From positions 1 to 20,085 of the forward strand of contig JBGAOK010000062.1 in assembly GCA_044221805.1 (NCBI GenBank): 20,085 nt of DNA. The letters run 5' to 3'. Below are positions 14,160-20,085 of this stretch, one piece after another. The notes below the pieces were generated by a model. That model was not told the DNA's origin. It saw only the letters and a list, made by a program, of their open reading frames with translations, and made no database searches. Position numbers and translations under genes: made by a program. Positions within the stretch are counted from its first letter, which is position 1. Each line of letters opens with the position of its first letter. This DNA comes from Meridianimarinicoccus sp044221805 (GTDB taxonomy: Bacteria > Pseudomonadota > Alphaproteobacteria > Rhodobacterales > Rhodobacteraceae).

Positions 14160-15083
14160 ATGTCCGGTTCCGTCGTCATCCTTGGCGTCTTCGTCGCCGA
14201 CACCGCCTATCGCGCCGAGCGCCAGCCGCGGATGGGCGAGACCATCCTTGGCCAGAGCTTCGCGCTCGGCCCCGGCGGCAAGGGGTCGAACCAGGCGGTG
14301 GCCGCGGCCCGCGCCGGCGCCGACACGCGCATGCTGACCCGGCTGGGGCAGGATGCCTTCGGCGAGATGGCGCTTGCCGTCTGGGCCGAGGCCGGCGTCA
14401 CCCCCGAAGTGATCCGCCAGGCCGACGGCTATACCGGCGCGGCCTTCATCTTCCTCGAGGCCGCGACCGGCAACAACGCCATCATCATCTGCCCCGGGGT
14501 CGCCGCGTCGATCTCTCCGGCGGATGTGGACGGCTGGGCCGGCACCATCGCCGGGGCGCGGGTGTTCATGACCCAGCTGGAACAGCCGATCGACGCCGCC
14601 CTGCGCGCGCTGGAGCTGGCCCGGCGGGGCGGGGCGACCACGATCCTGAACCCGGCGCCGGCGGCCAGCCAGCCCCACGGCATGCTGGCGCTGTCCGACT
14701 GGGTGACGCCGAACGAATCCGAGGCCGAGGGCCTGACCGGCATCGCCGTGACCTCGACCGACTCGGCCGAGGCGGCGGCGAAGGCGCTGATCGCCCGGGG
14801 TGCCGGCGCCGCGATCATCACCCTGGGCGGCAACGGGGTCTATCTTCACGATGGCCGCGCCGGGCAGCACCTGCCGGTGGTCAGCGCGGGCCCGGTGGTC
14901 GAGACCACGGGCGCGGGCGACGCCTTCAATGGCGGCTTCGCGGCGGCCCTGGCCGGCGGGGCGGCGGCGCGGGACGCGGTGCGTTTCGGGCTGGCGACCG
15001 CGGGCATCTCGGTCACCCGTCCGGGCACCGCGCCGTCGATGCCCGCCCGGGTCGAGATCGACGCCCTCCTGGCCCGGGCCTGA
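14160..15083 (+). CDS. PfkB-family sugar kinase (ribokinase-like)
   Basis: A 307-residue ribokinase-fold kinase. Substrate-binding motif LGPGGKGSNQAVAAARAG (about 36-53), WVTPNESEAEGLTG (about 181-194), and the anion-hole/catalytic motif ETTGAGDAFNGGFAAAL with Asp254. GGKGSNQA and the overall order fit ribokinase more than fructokinase or 2-keto-3-deoxygluconate kinase, but specificity is not certain. The ATG at 14160 is used rather than 14154, since TGAGGAGA lies 7 nt before it. The gap to fucU is 11 bp, so they are cotranscribed. It is the second sugar kinase in the window beside the FGGY enzyme, suggesting two phosphorylation entry points. It ends the ATPase-led operon; the LacI-family gene follows with its own promoter. 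Confidence 0.87.
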   Translation: MSGSVVILGVFVADTAYRAERQPRMGETILGQSFALGPGGKGSNQAVAAARAGADTRMLTRLGQDAFGEMALAVWAEAGVTPEVIRQADGYTGAAFIFLEAATGNNAIIICPGVAASISPADVDGWAGTIAGARVFMTQLEQPIDAALRALELARRGGATTILNPAPAASQPHGMLALSDWVTPNESEAEGLTGIAVTSTDSAEAAAKALIARGAGAAIITLGGNGVYLHDGRAGQHLPVVSAGPVVETTGAGDAFNGGFAAALAGGAAARDAVRFGLATAGISVTRPGTAPSMPARVEIDALLARA

Positions 15084-15121
15084 CCGGTGGCGCCGGCCCG
15101 GACAGCCCGGAAGCCCACGGA

Positions 15122-15139
15122 ATGATTGACGTACCTCAT
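15122..15139. promoter_or_regulatory. Candidate LacI-family operator and promoter at the regulator's own gene
   Basis: ATGATTGACGTACCTCAT is an 18-bp imperfect palindrome (6 of 9 pairs) with a central CG. Its reverse complement matches the 18649 operator at 12 of 18 positions, including TGAGGTACG in a row. A -35-like TTGACG (15126-15131) overlaps it, with a weak -10 (TAACCT) 18 bp further, which suggests autoregulation. Confidence 0.5.
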
Positions 15140-15151
15140 GGCCTCGCCCTA

Positions 15152-15168
15152 ACCTCGCCCCACGAGGT
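15152..15168 (+). other. Small inverted repeat enclosing the regulator's ribosome-binding site
   Basis: ACCTCG-CCCCA-CGAGGT; the right arm contains part of GAGGTGA, the Shine-Dalgarno of the gene starting at 15175. In mRNA the hairpin could mask the site. Short stem, so the effect is speculative. Confidence 0.3.
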
Positions 15169-15174
15169 GAGGCC

Positions 15175-16209
15175 ATGTCCCGACCAACCGTCCATGATAT
15201 CGCCAGGGCCGCCGGGGTGAGCCTCGCCACGGTTGACCGGGTGCTGAACGCGCGCCCCGGGGTGCGGGCGAAGACCGTGGCGCGGGTGCAGGCGGCGGTG
15301 GCCGAACTGGGCTATATCCGCGACGTCTCGGCCGCCAACCTTGCGCGCCAGCGCCGCTACCGCTTCGCCTTCGTGCTGCCGGAAGGCAGCAGCCAGTTCC
15401 TGAAGGGCCTTGCCGACGCGGTGGCCGAGGCCGCCCCGCGGCTTCTGGACGAACGCTGCGAAGTCAAGGTGTTGCGGTTGAACCTTGATGATCCGCTGGT
15501 GGCGCGGCGGGCCGCGCTGCAACTGGGCGACGGGCGCGTCGACGGGGTGGCCATCATGGCGAACGAAACCCCCACCGCCCGGGACCTGATCGTGCGCCTG
15601 AAGGAACGCAGGGTCAGCGTGGTCTCGCTCGTCACCGACCAGCCGAACGCGCCGCGCGACCATTTCGTCGGCATCGACAACGTGGCTGCAGGGCGCACCG
15701 CCGGCGTGCTGATGGGCCGCTTCGTCGGGCCGCGGCCGGGGCGGATCGCGATGATCGTCTCGACCATGCTGGCCCGCGACATGGTCCAGCGCCGCTTCGG
15801 CTTCGATGCGGTGATGGCGCGCGACTTCCCGCACCTCTCGCCGCTCGCCTCGGCCGAGGGGCGGGACGATCGCGAGCGGACTGCGCGGGTGACCGCGGCC
15901 TGCCTCGACGCCCATCCCGACATCGTCGGCGTCTACTGCCTTGGCGCCGGCACCTCCGGGGTGACCCGGGTGATCGCGGAACGGGGCCTTGCCGGGCGCA
16001 TCGTCGTGGTCGCCCACGAGCTGACCCCGCATACCCGTGCTGCCCTGACCGACGGCACCCTCGACGTGGTCATCACCCAGAACACCGGCCATCTGGTGCG
16101 CAGCGCCACTCGTGTCCTGCGCGCCCAGTGCGATGGCACCGAGGTGATCCCCTCGCAGGAGCGCATCCGCATCGACATCGTGTTGAAGGAGAACCTGAGC
16201 GCGATGTGA
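15175..16209 (+). CDS. LacI-family transcriptional regulator
   Basis: A 344-residue regulator. N-terminal helix-turn-helix TVHDIARAAGVSLATVDRVLNARPGVRAKTV (about 5-35), hinge at about 50-60, then a periplasmic-binding-protein-like sensor: RYRFAFVLPEGSSQF, VDGVAIMANETPTARDLI, VGIDNVAAGRTAGVLMGRFVG, GVYCLGAGTSGVTRVI, LDVVITQNTGHLVRSATRVL. The recognition helix with ATVDRVLN (rather than ATVSRVLN) places it with LacI proteins of sugar/inositol ABC operons. It heads the operon-like row with the TIM-barrel and Gfo/Idh genes and probably binds the 18-bp palindromes at 15122 and 18649. Likely a repressor relieved by the sugar imported by the second system; the effector is unknown. Confidence 0.92.
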   Translation: MSRPTVHDIARAAGVSLATVDRVLNARPGVRAKTVARVQAAVAELGYIRDVSAANLARQRRYRFAFVLPEGSSQFLKGLADAVAEAAPRLLDERCEVKVLRLNLDDPLVARRAALQLGDGRVDGVAIMANETPTARDLIVRLKERRVSVVSLVTDQPNAPRDHFVGIDNVAAGRTAGVLMGRFVGPRPGRIAMIVSTMLARDMVQRRFGFDAVMARDFPHLSPLASAEGRDDRERTARVTAACLDAHPDIVGVYCLGAGTSGVTRVIAERGLAGRIVVVAHELTPHTRAALTDGTLDVVITQNTGHLVRSATRVLRAQCDGTEVIPSQERIRIDIVLKENLSAM

Positions 16210-16220
16210 GGCGCCATGCT

Positions 16221-16243
16221 GCCGGGCCGTGCCGCGGCCCGGC
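16221..16243 (+). terminator. Strong hairpin after the LacI-family gene
   Basis: GCCGGGCCG-TGCCG-CGGCCCGGC, a perfect 9-bp GC stem 11 bp after the stop codon. No T-tract, so it may be a partial terminator or an mRNA-stability element reducing regulator-to-enzyme read-through. No independent promoter is obvious in the 86-bp gap. Confidence 0.45.
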
Positions 16244-16295
16244 GCCCGACCAAGAACGGGGCCAGACCCCGCAGACCGAAACCGGGAGGAACCAC

Positions 16296-17351
16296 ATGAA
16301 GACCATCAAGGGCCCCGCGCTGTTCCTGGCGCAGTTCGCCGGCGACGCCGCGCCGTTCAGTTCCTGGGCCGACATCACCCGATGGGCGGCCGACTGCGGC
16401 TATCGGGGCGTGCAGATCCCCAGCTGGGACGGAAGGCTGTTCGACCTGAAGAAAGCCGCCGAATCAAAAGATTACTGCGCAGAGTTGAAGGGGGTCGCAG
16501 CCGCCAGCGGGATCGAGGTGACCGAGCTTTCGACCCATCTTCAGGGCCAGCTTGTCGCCGTCCACCCGGCCTATGACGCGGCCTTCGACGGCTTCGCTGA
16601 CGCGTCCGTGCGCGGCAACCCGACGGCGCGGCAGGCATGGGCGGTGGACCAGGTGAAGCTGGCCCTGACCGCCAGCCGCAACCTGGGCCTGCGGGCCATG
16701 GTCAGCTTCTCGGGTGCGCTGGCCTGGCCCTTCGTCTATCCTTGGCCGCAGCGCCCCGCCGGTCTGGTCGAGACGGCTTTCGATGAACTGGCAAGGCGTT
16801 GGCGACCGATCCTCGACCATGCCGACGACATGGGCGTCGACATCTGCTTCGAGATCCACCCGGGCGAGGACCTGCATGACGGGATCAGCTACGAGATGTT
16901 TCTGGAACGGGTCGGCAACCACGACCGGGCCTGCATGCTCTACGATCCCAGCCACTACATCCTGCAACACCTTGATTACCTGGAAAACATCGACATCTAC
17001 CACGACCGGATCCGGATGTTCCACGTCAAGGATGCCGAGCTGAACCCTAACGGGCGGCAAGGCGTCTATGGCGGCTACCAGTCCTGGGTGAACCGGGCCG
17101 GGCGCTTCCGCAGTCTGGGCGACGGGCAGGTCGATTTCGGCGCGGTGTTCTCGAAACTGACCCAGTACGATTTCGACGGCTGGGCGGTGGTGGAATGGGA
17201 ATGCGCGCTCAAGCATCCCGAGGATGGCGCCAGGGAAGGCGCGGCCTTCGTCCGCGACCACATCATCCGCGTGACCGAGAGGGCCTTCGACGATTTCGCC
17301 GGCGCCGGCACTGACGAGGCCGCCAACCGCCGGATGCTGGGCCTGGCCTGA
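16296..17351 (+). CDS. Sugar phosphate isomerase/epimerase family protein (xylose isomerase-like TIM barrel)
   Basis: A 351-residue AP-endonuclease-2/xylose-isomerase-like TIM barrel (PF01261). Probable metal ligands: Glu186 in DICFEIHPGED, Asp217 and His220 in CMLYDPSHYILQ, His243 in IRMFHVKDAEL, and Glu300 or Glu302 in AVVEWECAL. GGGAGG precedes the ATG. Members are epimerases, isomerases, dehydratases or, when paired with a Gfo/Idh/MocA dehydrogenase, enzymes acting on 3-keto sugars or inosose. It is 27 bp upstream of just such a dehydrogenase. The insertion around 255-275 (GVYGGYQSWVNRAGRFRSLGDGQVDF) is typical of the long subgroup found in sugar ABC operons. The reaction is not determined. 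Confidence 0.88.
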   Translation: MKTIKGPALFLAQFAGDAAPFSSWADITRWAADCGYRGVQIPSWDGRLFDLKKAAESKDYCAELKGVAAASGIEVTELSTHLQGQLVAVHPAYDAAFDGFADASVRGNPTARQAWAVDQVKLALTASRNLGLRAMVSFSGALAWPFVYPWPQRPAGLVETAFDELARRWRPILDHADDMGVDICFEIHPGEDLHDGISYEMFLERVGNHDRACMLYDPSHYILQHLDYLENIDIYHDRIRMFHVKDAELNPNGRQGVYGGYQSWVNRAGRFRSLGDGQVDFGAVFSKLTQYDFDGWAVVEWECALKHPEDGAREGAAFVRDHIIRVTERAFDDFAGAGTDEAANRRMLGLA

Positions 17352-17378
17352 TCTGCGCAAAATGCAGGGAGAATGCAC

Positions 17379-18551
17379 ATGACGATCGAGGGAACCTCCG
17401 CGACCCGGGCGCCACGGATCCGGCTCGGCATGGTCGGGGGCGGCGAGGGCGCCTTCATCGGCGCCGTCCACCGCATCGCCGCCCGGCTCGACGACCAGTT
17501 CGACCTGGTGGCGGGCTGCTTCAGCGCCACGCCCGAGAAGTCGCAGCGCTCGGGCGCGGCGCTGGGGCTCGACCCGAAACGGGTCTATGACGACTTCGGC
17601 GCCATGGCCTCGCGCGAGGCGCGGCGGAAGGACGGGATCGAGGCCGTCGCCATCGTCACTCCGAACCACATGCACTTCCTCGCCGCGAAGGAGTTCCTGA
17701 AGCGCGGCATCCATGTGATCTGCGACAAGCCGATGACCGCGACCCTGTCGGACGCCAGAAAACTGGCTGCAATGGCAGATGGTTCCGGCGCGATCTTCAT
17801 CCTGACGCACAATTACACCGGCTATCCGATGGTGCGCCAGGCGCGCGCGATGGTGGAGGCGGGCGTGCTGGGGCCGATCCGGCTGGTGCAGGTGGAGTAT
17901 GCCCAGGACTGGCTGACCGAGCCCCTGGAAGCCGCGGGCCAGAAGCAGGCGGCGTGGCGGACCGACCCGAAACAATCCGGCGCCGGCGGGGCGATCGGCG
18001 ATATCGGCACCCATGCCTACAACCTGGCCAGTTTCGTGACCGGGCTGACCCTCGACAGCCTTTGCGCCGACATGCAGAGCTTCGTTTCCGGGCGCCGGCT
18101 GGACGACAATGCCCATGTGCTGCTGCGCTTCGAGGGCGGCGCGCGGGGGATGCTCTGGGCGTCGCAGGTGGCGCCGGGCAACATGAACGCGCTGCGCTTG
18201 CGCGTCTATGGCGAGAAGGGCGGGCTCGACTGGGCGCAGGAAGAGCCCAACACCCTCTGGCACAGCCCCTATGGCGAGCCGCCGCGGCGGATCTCGCGCG
18301 CCGGTCCCGGTGCCGATGCCGCCGCGGGCCGGGTCTCGCGCATCCCCTCGGGCCATCCCGAAGGCTACCTGGAAGGCTTCGCCACACTCTACACCGAAGC
18401 CGCCGCCGCGATTCGCGCCCATGCCGCCGGCACGGCCGCGCCGGACGGCGTGACCTATCCGGGCGCGGCCGACGGTCTGGCCGGGGTGGCCTTCGTCGAT
18501 GCCTGCGTCCGGTCCTCGGCCAAGGGCGGCTCTTGGGTGAAGATCGCCTGA
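17379..18551 (+). CDS. Gfo/Idh/MocA family NAD(P)-dependent oxidoreductase
   Basis: A 390-residue two-domain dehydrogenase. The Rossmann nucleotide motif is GMVGGGEGAFIGAVHR (17-32). VTPNHMHFLAA follows, then the catalytic lysine Lys117 in ICDKPMT (DKP in place of the common EKP), with Asp208 and His212 in GGAIGDIGTHAYN completing the usual Lys-Asp-His set. The ATG at 17379 is used rather than 17373, which would leave no spacing from GGGAGA. Relatives oxidise secondary alcohols of sugars, inositols or glycosides, commonly at C3. With the TIM-barrel neighbour it forms a typical oxidise-then-rearrange pair for a sugar brought in by the adjacent binding protein. It ends 187 bp before that gene, with a hairpin, a repeat and an operator in between. 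The substrate is unknown. Confidence 0.9.
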   Translation: MTIEGTSATRAPRIRLGMVGGGEGAFIGAVHRIAARLDDQFDLVAGCFSATPEKSQRSGAALGLDPKRVYDDFGAMASREARRKDGIEAVAIVTPNHMHFLAAKEFLKRGIHVICDKPMTATLSDARKLAAMADGSGAIFILTHNYTGYPMVRQARAMVEAGVLGPIRLVQVEYAQDWLTEPLEAAGQKQAAWRTDPKQSGAGGAIGDIGTHAYNLASFVTGLTLDSLCADMQSFVSGRRLDDNAHVLLRFEGGARGMLWASQVAPGNMNALRLRVYGEKGGLDWAQEEPNTLWHSPYGEPPRRISRAGPGADAAAGRVSRIPSGHPEGYLEGFATLYTEAAAAIRAHAAGTAAPDGVTYPGAADGLAGVAFVDACVRSSAKGGSWVKIA

Positions 18552-18563
18552 CAAGCATCAGAC

Positions 18564-18603
18564 AAAAAAGGGTCGTGACGGCCGAAACCGGCCGCCGCGA
18601 CCC
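18564..18603 (-). terminator. Intrinsic terminator in minus orientation
   Basis: A hairpin at 18570-18603 (GGGTCG ... CGACCC outside, CGGCCG-AAAC-CGGCCG inside, 3x3 internal loop) is preceded on the plus strand by six A. On the minus strand this is a stem followed by TTTTTT, a textbook intrinsic terminator. No minus-strand gene is present to its right. On the plus strand it may still terminate the dehydrogenase mRNA weakly, but no T-tract follows there. Confidence 0.6.
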
Positions 18604-18605
18604 GC

Positions 18606-18620
18606 CGCAACTCCGGTGCG
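18606..18620. repeat. 15-bp exact repeat, copy 2 (upstream of second binding protein)
   Basis: CGCAACTCCGGTGCG, identical to 8869-8883. It lies 28 bp before the LacI-type operator. Both copies sit in short regulatory gaps upstream of sugar-uptake genes. Confidence 0.35.
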
Positions 18621-18648
18621 TGGCATGGCGGCGAAGATTTCCTTTGAT

Positions 18649-18666
18649 TTGAGGTACGCACCTCAA
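18649..18666. promoter_or_regulatory. Candidate LacI-family operator in the promoter of the second binding protein
   Basis: TTGAGGTACGCACCTCAA, an 18-bp palindrome symmetric at 8 of 9 pairs with the central CG typical of LacI-family operators. A -35-like TTGATT (18644-18649) directly precedes it, so the operator would fill the promoter spacer, a repression geometry; the -10 is weak. A degenerate partner lies at 15122-15139 upstream of the LacI-family gene. Confidence 0.7.
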
Positions 18667-18738
18667 TTACGCTGGGGCATCCCTGAACGACAAGCGGCAG
18701 GCAAATGCCCGTCAGGGGACCATGGGGAGAGAGAGATC

Positions 18739-20043
18739 ATGAAAACCACACTGCTCTGGGCAGCCTCTGCGCTTACGGCCGCGACCTGCGCCCAGGCCGA
18801 GGACCTGACGCTTTGCTGGGCCGCCTGGGACCCGGCGAACGCGCTGGTCGAACTCAGCAAGGACTACGAGGCGCAGTCCGGCAACAAGATGAACTTCGAG
18901 TTCGTGCCGTGGCCCAACTTCGCCGACCGGATGCTGAACGAGCTGAACTCGGGCGGCAAGCTCTGCGACCTGCTGATCGGCGACAGCCAGTGGATCGGCG
19001 GCGGCGCCGAGAACGGCCATTACGTCAAGCTGAACGACTTCTTCGAGAAAGAAGGCATCAGCATGGACGACTTCATGCCCGCCACTGTCTATGCGTATTC
19101 CACCTGGCCGAAGGGCACGCCGAACTATTATGCCCTGCCGGCCATGGCCGATGCCAATGGCTGGTTCTACCGCAAGGACTGGTTCGACCGCCCGGAAATT
19201 CAGGAGGCGTTCAAGGCCGAATACGGCCGTGATCTGACCGAACCGAAGACCCAGACCGAGCTGATGGAGATCGCCAAGTTCTTCCAGGGCCGCGAGATCG
19301 ACGGCAAGACCGTCTACGGCGCCTCGATCTTCACCGAGCGCGGCTCCGAAGGCATCACCATGGGCATCACCGGCGCGCTGTATGCCTGGGGCGTCAAATA
19401 CGAGAACACCCCCGGCAGCTATGACATGATCGGCGCGATCAACTCGCCCGCCGCGGTCGAGGCGCTGGAATTCTACAAGGCGCTCTACGACTGCTGCACG
19501 CCGCCCGGATATACCAACGCCTACATGACCGAAAGCCTCGATGCGTTCAAATCGGGGCAGGTCGCGATGGCGATGAACTGGTTCGCCTTCTTTCCGGGTC
19601 TCTTCGCCGATCCCAATACCGGCGGCGACAAGATCGACTTCTTCGTGAACCCGCCACAGGTCACGGCCGGCTCGACCCTGGGCGGGCAGGGCATTTCGGT
19701 GGTCAGCTATTCCGAAAAGCAGGACGCGGCGCTGGACTACATCAAGTGGTTCGCCCAGCCCGAAGTGCAGGCCAAATGGTCCAAGCTCGGGGGCTATTCG
19801 GCGGCGAACTCGGTCGTGAACGACCCGGGCTTCCCGGACTCGACCCCGTTTGCCGGCGATTTCCTTGTGGCGATGCAGAACGTGCAGGATTTCTGGCAGG
19901 AGCCGGCCTATGCCTCGCTGCTGCTGGCGATGCAGGAACGGATGCATGACTATGTCGTGGCCGGCAAGGGCACGGCACAGGAAGCCCTTGACGGTCTGGT
20001 CGCCGACTGGACCGAAGTCTTCAAGGAAGAGGGCAAGCTCTGA
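18739..20043 (+). CDS. Sugar ABC transporter substrate-binding protein, Sec-exported
   Basis: A 434-residue family 1 extracellular solute-binding protein. Sec signal peptide MKTTLLWAASALTAATCAQA with cleavage after residue 20. Mature segments: LCWAAWDPANALVELSKDYEAQ, EFVPWPNFADRMLNELNSGGKLCDLLIGDSQWIGG, YALPAMADANGWFYRKDWF, FKSGQVAMAMNWFAFFPG and GGQGISVVSYSEKQDAALDYIKWFA, all typical of the CUT1 sugar-binding fold; length is normal. The ATG at 18739 is preceded by GGGGAGAGAGAG; an upstream in-frame ATG at 18616 would run through the operator and is rejected. The two adjacent Cys (YDCCTPPGY) are unusual. Expected partner permeases lie beyond the right edge. A LacI-type operator lies 72 bp upstream, so expression is probably induced by its own substrate. 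A terminator follows at once. Confidence 0.93.
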   Translation: MKTTLLWAASALTAATCAQAEDLTLCWAAWDPANALVELSKDYEAQSGNKMNFEFVPWPNFADRMLNELNSGGKLCDLLIGDSQWIGGGAENGHYVKLNDFFEKEGISMDDFMPATVYAYSTWPKGTPNYYALPAMADANGWFYRKDWFDRPEIQEAFKAEYGRDLTEPKTQTELMEIAKFFQGREIDGKTVYGASIFTERGSEGITMGITGALYAWGVKYENTPGSYDMIGAINSPAAVEALEFYKALYDCCTPPGYTNAYMTESLDAFKSGQVAMAMNWFAFFPGLFADPNTGGDKIDFFVNPPQVTAGSTLGGQGISVVSYSEKQDAALDYIKWFAQPEVQAKWSKLGGYSAANSVVNDPGFPDSTPFAGDFLVAMQNVQDFWQEPAYASLLLAMQERMHDYVVAGKGTAQEALDGLVADWTEVFKEEGKL

Positions 20044-20055
20044 GCGTGAAGCCCC

Positions 20056-20082
20056 GGGCGCGCCGGGCCAACCGGCGCGCCC
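20056..20082 (+). terminator. Terminator-like hairpin after the second binding protein
   Basis: GGGCGCGCCGG-GCCAA-CCGGCGCGCCC, a perfect 11-bp stem 12 bp after the stop codon. The window ends too soon to see a T-tract. Between a binding protein and its permeases such a hairpin often protects the upstream mRNA and gives excess binding protein, rather than ending transcription fully. Confidence 0.65.
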
Positions 20083-20085
20083 CGC

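Noticed and set aside
16296..18551. Naming the pair as levoglucosan, trehalose/sucrose 3-dehydrogenase or inositol genes
   Set aside because: All use similar folds; no residue visible by eye separates them, so a specific symbol would be a guess.
16464..18554. Minus-strand open frame of 696 codons opposite the TIM-barrel and dehydrogenase genes
   Set aside because: Composition is His/Arg/Gly/Pro rich and it mirrors two well-defined genes; no Shine-Dalgarno or motif supports it.
1..20085. CRISPR arrays, insertion sequences, tRNA or rRNA genes
   Set aside because: No repeat-spacer periodicity, transposase-like protein, terminal inverted repeats or cloverleaf sequence was found by reading.

Overview
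The window is GC-rich, densely coded chromosomal DNA from an alphaproteobacterium, most likely of the Rhodobacteraceae type. The grounds are strong G/C at third codon positions, overlapping start/stop junctions, a DUF1127 micro-protein, and several carbohydrate ABC systems beside GntR and LacI regulators. No rRNA, tRNA, CRISPR array or insertion sequence was seen. Almost everything is carbohydrate uptake and catabolism, apart from a small ccdAB toxin-antitoxin pair.

Left part (1-5961): the end of an FCD-type GntR regulator converges on a minus-strand pair of an aldo/keto reductase (sugar 1-dehydrogenase type) and an amidohydrolase (sugar lactonase type). Divergent from these is a tightly overlapping plus-strand operon: BtpA/SgcQ-family protein, M42 metallohydrolase (SgcX/FrvX-like) and FGGY sugar kinase.

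Middle (5936-15083): an ABC importer is split over several transcripts. Its two permeases and a translationally coupled secreted PHB-depolymerase-like esterase lie on the minus strand. A DUF1127 gene and ccdAB separate them from a large Tat-exported binding protein, also on the minus strand. The ATPase is divergent and leads a plus-strand operon of SGNH esterase, FucU/RbsD-type mutarotase and ribokinase-like PfkB kinase. A palindrome, best copy GCTAACATGTTAGC, occurs in the btpA/reductase intergenic region, just before the first permease, and between the binding protein and the ATPase. This suggests one regulator controls the left and middle parts. The enzyme set suggests import of a decorated or conjugated sugar, de-esterification, mutarotation, then either oxidation to a lactone/aldonate or phosphorylation. 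The substrate cannot be fixed from sequence.

Right part (15084-20085): a LacI-family regulator, a xylose-isomerase-like TIM-barrel protein, a Gfo/Idh/MocA dehydrogenase and a second binding protein with a Sec signal peptide form a separate sugar module. An 18-bp palindrome upstream of the second binding protein has a degenerate counterpart at the regulator's own promoter, so these are probably the LacI-family operators. The permeases for this system presumably lie beyond the right edge.
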